Assembly (NCBI GenBank): GCA_014653835.1
Contig: JACWDY010000001.1
Span: forward strand, 62,001-126,000
Source: Pelagibacterales bacterium SAG-MED28
GTDB lineage: Bacteria > Pseudomonadota > Alphaproteobacteria > Pelagibacterales > Pelagibacteraceae
DNA: 64,000 bases
Direction: 5' to 3'
How positions within the stretch are numbered: the stretch's first letter is position 1; the number at the start of each line of letters is the position of its first letter. Below, piece by piece: positions 42,332-52,043 of this stretch. Both the position numbers and the translations under genes were made by a program. Under the pieces are notes generated by a model. That model made no database searches and was not told the origin of the DNA. It was given only the letters and a program-made list of their open reading frames with translations.

Positions 42332-43504
42332 ATGATCCAACAAATTACTAAACCATTTAGAGATTTTTTTAAGCTAGAAGCTTCATCTGGAATAATGCTT
42401 TTACTGGCTGCAATTTTAGCTTTGATTATTAGTAATGGTTCATACAGCGATGAGTATTTTTCAATACTAAAAAAATACATAACTCTTGGTACCGAAAGTT
42501 TTGGTTTAAAGTTAAGTGTTTTGCATTGGATTAACGATGTGCTCATGGCAGTTTTTTTCTTTTTTGTTTCGTTGGAAATCAAGAGAGAATTTTTACAAGG
42601 TGAGTTATCTAATCCAAAACAGGCTTTATTACCAATCATAGGAGCAGTTGGGGGGATGGTTGTTCCTGCATTATTTTATATAGTTATTAATTACGAGGAT
42701 AGCACAACATTAAATGGTTGGGCTATTCCCTCTGCAACCGATATAGCTTTTTCTCTTGGTGTATTATCTTTATTAGGAAAAAGAGTTCCTATTTCCTTAA
42801 AAGTGTTTTTAACTGCTTTAGCAATAATAGATGATCTTGGCGCAATTGTAATCATTGCATTTTTCTATTCGGGAAATATACAAGCTATGTATTTAGTGTT
42901 AATGTTAGTTGCTTTAATAATTTTAGTATTATTAAATAAATTTAAAATAAATAAATTTTTACCATACTTAATAGTTGGAATTTTTTTATGGGACTTTACT
43001 CATCAATCTGGCATACATGCAACGATTGCAGGTGTACTTTTAGCTTTGACTATTCCTCACAACACTAAAATTAATAAAAATTCTCTACTTTTAAAGTTAG
43101 AGCACGGACTCTCCCCTTACGTTGCATTCGGTATCATGCCTATTTTTGCTTTCGCGAACGCAGGCGTTTCTCTCGAGGGTCTAACTTTTTTAAGCTTGTT
43201 AAACCCAGTTCCTCTTGGAATTGTTTTGGGTCTTTTCTTTGGTAAACAAATAGGTGTCTTTGTTTTATCTTATTTAGCAGTAAAATTTAAGATCGCAGAC
43301 AAGCCGACAAATTCATCATGGCCTGCTTTCTATGCGGTTTCAATTTTAACCGGAATTGGATTCACCATGAGCTTGTTTGTTGGAAATTTAGCTTTTGCTA
43401 ACGATATGCAGTATATCGATGGAGTAAAAATTGGTGTACTGGCTGGTTCTTTACTATCTACAGTCTTTGGTTATGTCCTATTATTATTATTTGCAAAAAA
43501 ATGA
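42332..43504 (+). CDS. nhaA: Na+/H+ antiporter NhaA
   Basis: Inner-membrane antiporter that exports sodium, of 390 residues and about 12 segments. The sensor/transport residues are in AIIDDLGAIVIIAFFYS (paired Asp), with SATDIAFSLGVLSLLGKR and GIHATIAGVLLALTIP. FANAGV and GIGFTMSLFVGNLAF near the C-terminus are also typical. It overlaps the IscU-like gene by 4 bases. Suits a marine organism. Confidence 0.96.
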   Translation: MIQQITKPFRDFFKLEASSGIMLLLAAILALIISNGSYSDEYFSILKKYITLGTESFGLKLSVLHWINDVLMAVFFFFVSLEIKREFLQGELSNPKQALLPIIGAVGGMVVPALFYIVINYEDSTTLNGWAIPSATDIAFSLGVLSLLGKRVPISLKVFLTALAIIDDLGAIVIIAFFYSGNIQAMYLVLMLVALIILVLLNKFKINKFLPYLIVGIFLWDFTHQSGIHATIAGVLLALTIPHNTKINKNSLLLKLEHGLSPYVAFGIMPIFAFANAGVSLEGLTFLSLLNPVPLGIVLGLFFGKQIGVFVLSYLAVKFKIADKPTNSSWPAFYAVSILTGIGFTMSLFVGNLAFANDMQYIDGVKIGVLAGSLLSTVFGYVLLLLFAKK

Positions 43505-43902
43505 TAACAAATGAAATTATAAAGATAGCATCTAATACCACAAATGTTGGCTTAACTAACAAGTATACTTTCAAATCTATTAAAAAAAACTCAACATGCG
43601 GTGACCTAATAAAGATTGAATTAATTTCAACCAATTCTAAAATTAGTTCAATGAAATATGAAACTGAATCTTGTGTTTATTGCGAAGCAAGCGCTAGTTT
43701 ATTAGCTAAAAAAATTAAAGCTTTGCCCATAAATATTATAAAAAAAGAGTTAAATCGTGTTAAAGAGAGTGTCAAAGTTAATAAAGATTTTAATTTTCAT
43801 AAAAAATTTGAAGAATTTAAGTTTTTGATTAATAAAAAAAACTTTAAAAGAATTAACTGCGTATTGTTACCTATTGAAGCAGTGTTAAAAGCTTTAAAAT
43901 AA
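43501..43902 (+). CDS. IscU/NifU-N-like iron-sulfur scaffold protein
   Basis: The 133-residue protein keeps the scaffold residues: C33-G-D35 (STCGDLI), C58 (ESCVYCEAS) and C120 (RINCVLLP). The fold matches the IscU/NifU N-terminal family. No isc or suf genes are nearby. It is coupled to nhaA upstream (ATGA) and glutathione peroxidase downstream (TAATG). It may be an alternative scaffold or a trafficking relative rather than the main IscU. Confidence 0.78.
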   Translation: MITNEIIKIASNTTNVGLTNKYTFKSIKKNSTCGDLIKIELISTNSKISSMKYETESCVYCEASASLLAKKIKALPINIIKKELNRVKESVKVNKDFNFHKKFEEFKFLINKKNFKRINCVLLPIEAVLKALK

Positions 43903-44447
43903 TGAAAAAAATACTTATCATATGTATAATTATGTTTAGTTTTCTTAGTAAGACCAATGCTAGTTATGAGCAATTAGCTTATGAATTTAGTTTTAAGAAT
44001 ATTGATGGAGGTAAAATTAATCTTCAAAATTATAAAGATCATGTAATAGTTGTGGTTAATGTTGCATCAAGATGTGGTTTTACAAATCAATATGAAGATC
44101 TTCAGAATTTATGGTCAACATATAAGGATAAAAATCTAGTAGTTGTTGGTGTACCTACAAATAATTTTAAACAAGAACCTGGTTCTAATAAAGATATAAA
44201 AGATTTTTGTGAAACTAATTTTAATATAGACTTTCCAATGACAGAAAAAATGGATGTAATTGGTGGTAACGCTCATCCTTTTTTTAAGTGGACAAAGGAA
44301 AATCACGGGAGAAGTGCTGTCCCGAAATGGAATTTTCATAAAATAATTATTGGAAAAGACGGTAAAGTTGCAGATACATTTACATCAATCACCAAACCTT
44401 CCTCTAAAAAATTTATCGATTTAATTGAGAAAGAGATTAAAAATTAA
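43902..44447 (+). CDS. Glutathione peroxidase family protein, exported
   Basis: The 181-residue protein has a signal peptide (about 1-20, ending TNA). The peroxidase core follows: VVNVASRCGFTNQY with active-site C58 in the Sec position, VPTNNFKQEPGSN and WNFHKIIIGKDG. Gln is replaced by Lys/Asn neighbours at some active-site positions, so the electron donor could be thioredoxin. It removes peroxides in the periplasm. It converges on the MBL hydrolase gene with an 11-base overlap. Confidence 0.88.
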   Translation: MKKILIICIIMFSFLSKTNASYEQLAYEFSFKNIDGGKINLQNYKDHVIVVVNVASRCGFTNQYEDLQNLWSTYKDKNLVVVGVPTNNFKQEPGSNKDIKDFCETNFNIDFPMTEKMDVIGGNAHPFFKWTKENHGRSAVPKWNFHKIIIGKDGKVADTFTSITKPSSKKFIDLIEKEIKN

Positions 44448-45204
44448 AACTTAAACCATCGTATGCAGGTATAATATTTTTTGGCAACTTTTTCTTAAGT
44501 TTAAAATAATCTAAATCAATATGTAAATTAGTTAATATTGCTTTTTTTGGTTTAACTAATTTTATAAAATTCATAGCATCCTCATAGTTAAAATGTGATG
44601 GATGCTTATCTTTTCTTAAGCAATCAATTATTAAGAAATTTAAATTCATTAATTTTTTTGTGACTGCTTTACTAATTTTATTACAATCACTAATATAGGC
44701 AATCTTATCAAATAAATAACCAGTAGCTTTAATCATTCCATGTTTAACATCAAAAGGTAAGATTTCTATTTTATTATTTGACTTAGAAATTGTAAATTTT
44801 TTTTTTATCATAGTGGATGTCATAATTGGCTTGTATCCACTACTTTGTTTGAAACAAAAAGTGTATTTTTCCCTTAATTTTTTGATAGTTCTTGTAGATC
44901 CATAGACTGGAATTTTTTTTTTATTTTTCCAATAAAAAGGACGCATTTCAAAAATTCCTGTCGTTTGGTCGGCATGCTCATGAGTGTAAATTATTGCATC
45001 TAATGATTTAATATTGTTAGTTAAAAATTGATATTTAATATCAGGAGATGTGTCAATCAAGATTGATAGATCATTTTTTTGAATATGAGCACAACACCTA
45101 GTCCTTATATTTTTCGGATTTTTTTTTAGCTTTGCAGAATAGTTAGTTATCCAGGGTGAACCGAGAGAACTTCCGCATCCTAAAATTGTAAATTTATTTT
45201 TCAA
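44437..45204 (-). CDS. MBL-fold metallohydrolase (PhnP-like)
   Basis: The 255-residue protein starts KFTILGCGSSLGSPW, then ILIDTSPDIKYQF, YTHEHADQTTGIFEMRPF (the metal-binding H-x-H-x-D-Q variant), and a late DCLRKDKHPSHF. This matches the PhnP/RNase Z-like hydrolases that sit next to tatD in alphaproteobacteria. It probably acts on cyclic phosphates or RNA-derived substrates. It overlaps tatD by 4 bases. Confidence 0.86.
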   Translation of the reverse strand: MKNKFTILGCGSSLGSPWITNYSAKLKKNPKNIRTRCCAHIQKNDLSILIDTSPDIKYQFLTNNIKSLDAIIYTHEHADQTTGIFEMRPFYWKNKKKIPVYGSTRTIKKLREKYTFCFKQSSGYKPIMTSTMIKKKFTISKSNNKIEILPFDVKHGMIKATGYLFDKIAYISDCNKISKAVTKKLMNLNFLIIDCLRKDKHPSHFNYEDAMNFIKLVKPKKAILTNLHIDLDYFKLKKKLPKNIIPAYDGLSFNF

Positions 45205-45983
45205 TTTAGTTTTCCAAATAAGTTGAAGAAATTCCTAGTAGTAATGCTGCAAAAATCTTCAAATGAAATTTCTTTTAATTTAGATAAAAATTTAATTGTG
45301 TGAACTATATTACTTGGTTCGTTTGGTTTACCTCTAAGCGGCACAGGAGATAGATAAGGAGAATCTGTTTCTACTAATATTCTGTCATTTGGTAAATTTT
45401 TAAAAGTATTAGCTAAATCGTCGGATTTTTTAAAAGTAACTACTCCACTAGCTGAAATATATGCACCAAGGTCAAGTAATTTGAATGCAAATTCTTTGGA
45501 ACCTGTAAAACAATGGATCAAAATTTTAAAATTCTTTCTTTTTAATTTTTTCTCAAGTATTTCAAAAGTATCAATTTCAGCGTTTCTAGTGTGAACAATT
45601 AATGGAAGCTGAGTTTCTTGAGCTGCAGAAATATGTTCTTCGAAACATTTAATTTGATCTTTTTTGTCCGAATAATTGTAATAAAAATCTAATCCACTTT
45701 CTCCTATTCCAATAATTTTTTTATTAAGGTTAACTTTATTAATTATATCGATTGACTTAATTGATTGATGGTGTTTTGCCTCATGAGGATGGATCCCGTA
45801 AGAACCATAAACACACTTGTTATTATTAATTATACTTAAAATTTTACCAAAACTTTTGTCCTCCGTTGAAATTGTAAGTAAATATTTAACACCATCTTTA
45901 TTTGCTCTTTGAATTGTTTCCTTAAGGGACAAAGATATTGGTTCATAATTTAAATGGCAGTGTGAATCAATTATCATTTTCAA
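45201..45983 (-). CDS. tatD: TatD family metal-dependent hydrolase (deoxyribonuclease)
   Basis: TIM-barrel nuclease of 260 residues. It has IDSHCHLNYE at the N-terminus, YGIHPHEAKHH, GIGESGLDFYYNYS, LPLIVHTRNA, HCFTGSKEFA and VETDSPYLSP, all metal or core motifs. Acts on DNA 3'-ends or in peptide processing. It lies between metG and the MBL gene, overlapping both, an arrangement common in proteobacteria (metG-tatD). Confidence 0.93.
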   Translation of the reverse strand: MKMIIDSHCHLNYEPISLSLKETIQRANKDGVKYLLTISTEDKSFGKILSIINNNKCVYGSYGIHPHEAKHHQSIKSIDIINKVNLNKKIIGIGESGLDFYYNYSDKKDQIKCFEEHISAAQETQLPLIVHTRNAEIDTFEILEKKLKRKNFKILIHCFTGSKEFAFKLLDLGAYISASGVVTFKKSDDLANTFKNLPNDRILVETDSPYLSPVPLRGKPNEPSNIVHTIKFLSKLKEISFEDFCSITTRNFFNLFGKLN

Positions 45984-47508
45984 TTTTATTAAATAATATT
46001 TCTAAATTATCAAGTTCTTTATCATGATTTAAACAATTATCATCATTAATTTTATCAATCTTAATATCATTGCTAGAAAAATTTATGATGCTAAGAACTT
46101 TTTTGGTAGCATTTGGAATTATAGGATTAAGAAGAATACTTATATTTTTTATTTGTTGAACAATTGTAAATAAAATAGTTTTCATTCTATCCGGGTCTTT
46201 TTTTTTAACAGCCCACGGTTCTGAGTCATTGAAATACTTATTTGCATCAAAAGAAAAACTTACAACGATTTTTATATATTCATTTAATTCTTGATTATTC
46301 ATTAAATTGATAAGTTTAGGTAGGTTATTTTTAAGATTATTTAATAATTGCTTATCCGAAATACTTAACCTTTTACTTTTTGGTATTTTATTTTCACAAT
46401 TTTTTTTAATAAAAGAAAAAACTCTTTGACATAAATTTCCATAATTATTAGCTAAGTCGTTATTGATACAGTTTTTCAAATTCTCCATTGAAATGGACCC
46501 ATCATTACCTAACGAAACTTCTTTGACTAAGTAATATCGTAGTTGATCAATTCCATATTTATTTATAATTTCTAAAGGATCTAAAATATTTCCTAGTGAC
46601 TTTGACATTTTTTTTTCATCAGAAAGTATCCACCCATGACCAAAAACTCTTTTTGGGGGTGATAGCTTGGCTGCTAATAAAAATGCTGGCCAGAAAACTG
46701 CGTGAAATCTTAAGATATCTTTACCAATAATATGTACATCTGCTGGCCAATAATCTTTATATTTTTTATTCTCTACGTCTGGAAAATTAAGTGCACTAAT
46801 ATAATTTGTTAAAGCATCTAACCAAACATATATTACGTGTTTTTCATTTTTAGGCACCGGTATGCCCCATGAAAAGGAAGTTCTACTGATAGAGAGATCT
46901 TTTAAACCTTTTTCAACAAATTTAATAACTTCATTTCTTCTAGATGATGGTAAAATAAATTGTGGGTTTTTATTATAAAATTCTAAAAGTTTTTTTGACC
47001 AAACAGATAATTTGAAAAAATATGACTCCTCCTCTACCCACTCAACATTTGAACCAGATGATTTTGATACTTTATTTCCATTAACAATTTCTATTTCATC
47101 TTCATCATAAAAAGCTTCATCAGAAACTGAGTACCACCCACTATATTTATCTAAATAAATATCTCCTGACGTTACAAGCCTGTTCCATAGATCGACTACT
47201 GATTTATGATGTCTTTTTTCTGTTGTTCTAATAAAATCATTATTTGATAAATTTAATACCTTTGTCAGAGATCTGAATGTTTCAGAAAGCTCATCACAAA
47301 ACTCTTTGGGGTCTTTATTGTTTTTTTTAGCTTCTTTTTGTATTTTTTGTCCATGTTCATCTGTACCAGTTAAAAACAACACATTGTAATTTTCTAATTT
47401 TTTAAAGCGTGCAAAAATATCTGCAACAATGCTGGAATAAGCATGACCCATGTGAGGTTTACCAGATGGATAATAAATTGGTGTGGTTATATAAAAGTTT
47501 TTACTCAT
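45967..47508 (-). CDS. metG: Methionyl-tRNA synthetase
   Basis: Charges tRNA-Met. The 513-residue enzyme has the HIGH-type motif PHMGHAYSS, DEHGQKI, and KMSKS in EKKMSKSLGN. The connective domain has no zinc-binding cysteines and reads YSVSDEAFYDEDEI, the zinc-free class seen in alphaproteobacteria. No C-terminal tRNA-binding domain follows the anticodon domain. It is overlapped by holB upstream and tatD downstream. Confidence 0.95.
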   Translation of the reverse strand: MSKNFYITTPIYYPSGKPHMGHAYSSIVADIFARFKKLENYNVLFLTGTDEHGQKIQKEAKKNNKDPKEFCDELSETFRSLTKVLNLSNNDFIRTTEKRHHKSVVDLWNRLVTSGDIYLDKYSGWYSVSDEAFYDEDEIEIVNGNKVSKSSGSNVEWVEEESYFFKLSVWSKKLLEFYNKNPQFILPSSRRNEVIKFVEKGLKDLSISRTSFSWGIPVPKNEKHVIYVWLDALTNYISALNFPDVENKKYKDYWPADVHIIGKDILRFHAVFWPAFLLAAKLSPPKRVFGHGWILSDEKKMSKSLGNILDPLEIINKYGIDQLRYYLVKEVSLGNDGSISMENLKNCINNDLANNYGNLCQRVFSFIKKNCENKIPKSKRLSISDKQLLNNLKNNLPKLINLMNNQELNEYIKIVVSFSFDANKYFNDSEPWAVKKKDPDRMKTILFTIVQQIKNISILLNPIIPNATKKVLSIINFSSNDIKIDKINDDNCLNHDKELDNLEILFNKIENDN

Positions 47509-48436
47509 GACCTAGTTTCTCGTTTATGGCGTTTATTAAGGAATTTTGATTTATGTTGTATATAACAAAATTATTTAAATTATCCAAAATATAATTTTTA
47601 ATTTCAAAAATTTTATCATTTTTAAGTAAATTTTTACCTTTAATATATTTCAAATATTGATCAGTTAAATGAAATAATAAATTTATTATCAGGATATCTT
47701 TTTTTTTTTTATATAAATCTAATAAAAGTGAAAGATTTTCTTCAAAATTATTTGTTGGTAAAATATCATATTCTCTACATAAAAAATTAAATTTTACAAA
47801 GTTTCCAGGTGATAATTGAGAAGATTTTGGATCTAAAATCAAATCTAATTTGTGTAAATTTACAAGCTTATTAATAATTTCTAATCTTTGTTTTTCACTT
47901 AGAATAATTTTTACTTCCAAAGCTCTAGACTTAATAGTTTCTATTAATGGTTTTCCTTTGTTGTTTATTAAAAAAAAATAGTTTTTTTGTGAAGGCTCTT
48001 CTATTATTTTAAGCAAAGCATTAAGGCTATTCTGATTAAAAAGTTCAATATCATCAAAAATAATAAACCTATCCTTTTTAGAAATTGTAGATTGTAAAAT
48101 TTGATTTTTAAGATTTCGGATATCTTCAATCTTTACAGATTTATAATCTCCACCATTTATATAAATTATGTTTGGGAACATATTTTTTTGAAATTGTTTT
48201 AAAATCATTGAGTTCTTAGAAATTGAAAATGTTTTTTTATCATAATTTTCTATGTCAAAAATTGAATACAAAAAATGATTAATAAGAGTTGATTTACCTG
48301 ATCCTTTATTACCAGTAAACATCAATACTTTGGGTAAGTTTTTCTTTAAATACAGTTGAGATATAAACTTAAAATTCTCTTCTAAACTGAATAAGTTTAA
48401 AGAATTTTTGGTATCAAAAAAAACAGGATAATTCAT
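47501..48436 (-). CDS. holB: DNA polymerase III delta' subunit
   Basis: Clamp-loader subunit. The 311-residue protein has a Walker A motif [12 protein letters not shown] near residue 45, KIEDIRNLKNQ, FIIFDDIELFNQNSLNALLKIIEEPS and KSRALEVKI, all typical of delta'. Cysteines of the zinc module are absent, as in other alphaproteobacteria. It overlaps tmk (4 bases) and metG (8 bases) in the tmk-holB-metG-tatD order. Confidence 0.92.
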   Translation of the reverse strand: MNYPVFFDTKNSLNLFSLEENFKFISQLYLKKNLPKVLMFTGNKGSGKSTLINHFLYSIFDIENYDKKTFSISKNSMILKQFQKNMFPNIIYINGGDYKSVKIEDIRNLKNQILQSTISKKDRFIIFDDIELFNQNSLNALLKIIEEPSQKNYFFLINNKGKPLIETIKSRALEVKIILSEKQRLEIINKLVNLHKLDLILDPKSSQLSPGNFVKFNFLCREYDILPTNNFEENLSLLLDLYKKKKDILIINLLFHLTDQYLKYIKGKNLLKNDKIFEIKNYILDNLNNFVIYNINQNSLINAINEKLGHE

Positions 48437-49080
48437 TTAATATTTAAATATTTTTGGCATACATCAAAAATTTTATGTTCCAAAAAATTATCATTATTCG
48501 AAGAGTCTAAAATGAAATAATTTTTTTTATTTTTTGCTATTCTAATGAATGAATTTTGAGCTTTGTTATAAAAAGATTGATCAAAATTATCATACCGATT
48601 TTTTGTTTTTCTTTTTATTAATCTTTTTCTTGATGTTTGCTTAGAAACTTTCAAAACAAAAACAATATTTGGTTTAATTCCATGTAGTATTCTTTTGTGT
48701 ATATTTTCAATAAAATTTAATTCAACTTTTTTCCCATAAACTTGATAAGCTATAGTGGAGTCAGTAAATCTATCGCAAATAACTACTTTTTTTTTTAAAA
48801 GAGCTGGTTTAATCTTGTTTTTAATATGTTCATTTCTAGCTGCTAAATATAATAGTGTATCAGTATATTTATCAAACTTTTCTTTACTGTCCTTGGCAAA
48901 ATAATCCTTAAGAATTAAATTTCTAATTAATTCTGAGCTCTTTGTGCCACCTGGTTCTCTAGTTAGAATAGTATCAATTTTTTTTTTTTTTAATTTATTA
49001 TAAAGTTTTTTACTTTGATAGGATTTGCCACAACCCTCAACACCTTCAAAAACAATAAAGAATGGTTTTTTTTTATACAT
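48433..49080 (-). CDS. tmk: Thymidylate kinase
   Basis: Phosphorylates dTMP to dTDP. The 215-residue protein has FIVFEGVEGCGKSYQSK with the P-loop, TREPGGTKSSELIR, CDRFTDSTIAYQVYG and a lid region RKTKNRYDNFD. The order of motifs and length are normal. It overlaps holB by 4 bases and dacC by 8 bases, keeping the dacC-tmk-holB operon intact. Confidence 0.94.
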   Translation of the reverse strand: MYKKKPFFIVFEGVEGCGKSYQSKKLYNKLKKKKIDTILTREPGGTKSSELIRNLILKDYFAKDSKEKFDKYTDTLLYLAARNEHIKNKIKPALLKKKVVICDRFTDSTIAYQVYGKKVELNFIENIHKRILHGIKPNIVFVLKVSKQTSRKRLIKRKTKNRYDNFDQSFYNKAQNSFIRIAKNKKNYFILDSSNNDNFLEHKIFDVCQKYLNIK

Positions 49081-50221
49081 CTCCCCAAATCAAATAATTT
49101 AGAGATGTTATTAGACTTTTAAAAAAATTTACTTTTTTAAGATCTTCTATAGCATAAAGTGGTAAGGATTTTATAATTTCATCTTTATTCTTAACTGTCA
49201 TAGTCGCAATTTGTGTCCCCTTTGTCACTGGAGCTAGAATAGGTCCCTCATAATCTAAAGATACAGTTAGATGGCTAATATTTTTTTTATTAATAGTTAA
49301 ATAAAAATCCTCTTTTGTTGTAGCTTTAATCTTATTAGAAGTTCCTAGCCATGTATCTAATTCGAATATTGTTTCATTTTTTTTTGATATTTCAAATGTA
49401 TTTGTATTTCTAAAGCCCCAATTAAGTAATTTTAAGGACTCTGAACTTCTTAAATTTTTTGTATTAAAACCTGACGCAACAGCAATTACTCTTCTATCTT
49501 TCTTTTTCATTGTGCTAGCCAAAGAATATTTTTCAACTGCAAGGTAGCCGGTCTTAACTCCATCAACACCAACGTTTTTATACAATAATGGATTACGGTT
49601 CCCTTGTTTAATTGGTTCACCGCCAGTTCTATCCCAGGTAAAGGTTTTTTCCGCAAACAACTCATAATAAATTGGGTAATTTTTAATTAAATGCTTAGAC
49701 ATGATAGCTATGTCTCTGACAGTAGAAACATTGTCAGGATCGTTTATTCCAGATGAATTAGTAAAATTTGTAGAGGTCATACCTATCTCTCCTGCTTTTT
49801 CATTCATCATATCTGCAAAATTTGACTCTGAACCAGCTATGCCTTCAGCTAAAGCTATACAAGCATCATTTCCCGAAGCTATAATTATTCCTTTTAAAAG
49901 ATTTTCAACTGAAACTTGATCATTTATCATTATAAACATGGAAGAATAGCCGGCTTGAGATAAACGCCATGCATTTTCTGAAATTGTAAACTTATCATCT
50001 AATGACAATTTATTTTTTTTGAGCAAATCAAAAGCAACTATAGCCGTCATGATTTTAGTCATTGAAGCTGGATAAATTTGAGAGTCAGGATCTAACTCAT
50101 ATAAAACTTCATCTGAGTGATAATCCATAAGTATACCTGTTCTTGCTTGTATATTTGGGTTTGCAAATAAATTAAGACTCAAGTTTACGTATAAAAATAT
50201 AAAAATAAGAATTTTATTCAT
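49073..50221 (-). CDS. dacC: D-alanyl-D-alanine carboxypeptidase (PBP5/6 family)
   Basis: Trims peptidoglycan stem peptides in the periplasm. The 382-residue protein has a signal peptide cleaved after LFA (about residue 20). The serine site is S53-x2-K56 in PASMTKIM, followed by IIASGNDAC (SGN) and GVKTGYLAVEK (KTG). The C-terminal beta-domain and a final amphipathic stretch (FFKSLITSLNYLIWG) suggest membrane attachment. It overlaps the upstream RlpA-like gene by 8 bases and tmk by 8. Confidence 0.93.
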   Translation of the reverse strand: MNKILIFIFLYVNLSLNLFANPNIQARTGILMDYHSDEVLYELDPDSQIYPASMTKIMTAIVAFDLLKKNKLSLDDKFTISENAWRLSQAGYSSMFIMINDQVSVENLLKGIIIASGNDACIALAEGIAGSESNFADMMNEKAGEIGMTSTNFTNSSGINDPDNVSTVRDIAIMSKHLIKNYPIYYELFAEKTFTWDRTGGEPIKQGNRNPLLYKNVGVDGVKTGYLAVEKYSLASTMKKKDRRVIAVASGFNTKNLRSSESLKLLNWGFRNTNTFEISKKNETIFELDTWLGTSNKIKATTKEDFYLTINKKNISHLTVSLDYEGPILAPVTKGTQIATMTVKNKDEIIKSLPLYAIEDLKKVNFFKSLITSLNYLIWGDV

Positions 50222-50951
50222 TGGTGTAAATCTCTAACTCTTCGAATCCAAAGTTTTTAAGTTTAATGTAATCATTTTTTAATAAATTAACAGAAGTATA
50301 TGGACCTGAAATAACATGGGTTTCTTTATTATTGATCTGTTTGATTTTTAACTTATTAATATCGAAATCTGACACCTCTTTGACAATTCTTTGTTTTAAA
50401 AAATTAGCCGTATCTACAGAATAAAAAGAGGCTATGAGTATAAAAATTTTTTTTGATTTGGTAGTCATTTCCCCTTTTTTATCTTTAGAAATATTAGAAA
50501 TTTTTACAGAAGTCACCGGAGCATTTGAAGATATTTTTTTTTCTTCATTATAAATTTTTGCTTTTTCAGCAATAAAAGACTTATTTTTCTTTATTTCTAT
50601 AATTTCTAATATAGGTAGCTCTACACTTAAATCTAATTCATCCATAATAGGTTTTGTTATTAATATCTTATAAAAGTCAGGATACTTAATACGTTTTAAA
50701 TTTTTAAGAATGATACTTTTATTATTTTTTGGGTTTATAATCTTAATTAATGTCCCTGTTTTAAGATTTTGGTGGGAAATTTGTAATTTTTCATTATTTA
50801 ATTTTCCTAGAATAATTTTATTTTTAAAATCATAATCATTATAAACATAAGCAAAACCAGTTGCAGAATATGATTTTTTCTGATTCAAGGTTTTTAATGC
50901 GGGTGAACAAGAAAAAAGAATAAAAATTAAAATAAAAAAACTAAATTTCAT
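50214..50951 (-). CDS. rlpA: RlpA-like lipoprotein with SPOR domain
   Basis: The 245-residue protein has a lipobox ending at C15 (LFSC). A double-psi beta-barrel-like segment follows (YSATGFAYVY...LKTGTLIKIINP), then a C-terminal SPOR domain (about 170-245, IFILIASFYSVDTANFLKQR). The RlpA catalytic Asp/His residues are not recognisable, so it may bind glycan without cleaving it. RlpA proteins work at division sites. The mltB-rlpA-dacC order is standard in alphaproteobacteria. Confidence 0.8.
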   Translation of the reverse strand: MKFSFFILIFILFSCSPALKTLNQKKSYSATGFAYVYNDYDFKNKIILGKLNNEKLQISHQNLKTGTLIKIINPKNNKSIILKNLKRIKYPDFYKILITKPIMDELDLSVELPILEIIEIKKNKSFIAEKAKIYNEEKKISSNAPVTSVKISNISKDKKGEMTTKSKKIFILIASFYSVDTANFLKQRIVKEVSDFDINKLKIKQINNKETHVISGPYTSVNLLKNDYIKLKNFGFEELEIYTNE

Positions 50952-51951
50952 TTTTAAAACCTTCTTTAAGAGTGCAAACAGCTAAGGCAAATCTTAATGA
51001 TCTATTCCAATTTAATATTTTTTCATAATTTTCAAAAATCATATATGCTGGAGACAAAGTTTCAGCTCCAGGAATTATATCTTTATCAGGAATAATTATT
51101 GCTGTAATCAAATTATCTTGAATTTTTAGATCATCAAAATTTCTAATGTATTTTTTAAAAAAATTAACTCGTTTTTTATTTTTGATATCTCTCGCTGAAG
51201 AATTAAGATATTTATTTGGAATATTGTCTTTAAGATCTATTTTTAAAAAACAAGGTTGATTTTTCTTCCAACCTATAGTCTTAAGGTAATTGGCTGCAGA
51301 CGCAAAAGAATCTTCTGTATCTTTGAGTTCAATAGTTTTATTTTTATTATAATCAATTGCGTAATTTTTTATCGTCCTTGGCATAAATTGAAAATTTCCA
51401 AATGCACCAGCCCAAGATCCATATAAAATATTTTTATTTATAATATTCGTATCTACAAGTTTTAATAAAATTAATAATTCTTCGGAAAAAAAAGCACTTC
51501 TACGTTTATCAAAACTAAGTGTGGCCAGTGAAGAAACTATATCCATTTTTCCAAGATATTTACCAAAGTTTGTTTCGATTCCCATTAATGCCAGCAGTAA
51601 TTCTTTTTCAACTTGAAAATCTTTTTCGATTTTCTCAATTATAATTTTTTCTTGATTATACAGTTTTACTCCTGCTTTAATTTTACGATTAGACGATCTT
51701 TTTTTAATATATGTAAACGTGTCTTCATAGAACTCTGGTTGATAGCGATCGTATTCTATTACTTTTGGCAAAAATTTAGCGTTTGACATAATATCGTTTA
51801 CTACTTTTTTTGATATTCCTGATTCAATAGCTCTAGTTTGAAATTTTTTTAACCAATGATCGAAATCCTGGTTAGCAAAAACATTAGAAAAAAACACTAA
51901 ATATAAAAAGAAAGATTTAATTATTAAATTTAACATTTCATTAATTATCAT
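50941..51951 (-). CDS. mltB: Lytic murein transglycosylase (MltB family)
   Basis: Cuts peptidoglycan glycan strands in the periplasm. The 336-residue protein has a hydrophobic signal (about 10-26), then FDHWLKKFQTRAIESGIS, ALMGIETNFGKYLG with the catalytic Glu, and SWAGAFGNFQFMPRTIKNYAID, family hallmarks. It overlaps the RlpA-like gene by 11 bases and lies 92 bases downstream (reverse) of tRNA-Ser. Confidence 0.92.
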   Translation of the reverse strand: MIINEMLNLIIKSFFLYLVFFSNVFANQDFDHWLKKFQTRAIESGISKKVVNDIMSNAKFLPKVIEYDRYQPEFYEDTFTYIKKRSSNRKIKAGVKLYNQEKIIIEKIEKDFQVEKELLLALMGIETNFGKYLGKMDIVSSLATLSFDKRRSAFFSEELLILLKLVDTNIINKNILYGSWAGAFGNFQFMPRTIKNYAIDYNKNKTIELKDTEDSFASAANYLKTIGWKKNQPCFLKIDLKDNIPNKYLNSSARDIKNKKRVNFFKKYIRNFDDLKIQDNLITAIIIPDKDIIPGAETLSPAYMIFENYEKILNWNRSLRFALAVCTLKEGFKNEI

Positions 51952-51994
51952 AATTAATAACTATTAAATAGTTTTACTAAATTCCACTTATTTA

Positions 51995-52023
51995 TTGTTA
52001 TTTAACCTCTTTGATAGTATTAA
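51995..52023 (+). promoter_or_regulatory. Putative sigma70 promoter for tRNA-Ser
   Basis: TTGTTA at 51995-52000, a 17-base spacer and TATTAA at 52018-52023 precede the tRNA at 52044. Both boxes match consensus at 4 of 6 positions. The predicted start leaves a short leader for 5' processing. Confidence 0.4.
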
Positions 52024-52043
52024 AGAACCTTAATAAATTTCAA

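Noticed and set aside
42280-42639. 119-codon reverse frame over the start of nhaA
   Set aside because: It is antisense to conserved NhaA coding sequence and has no recognisable domain.
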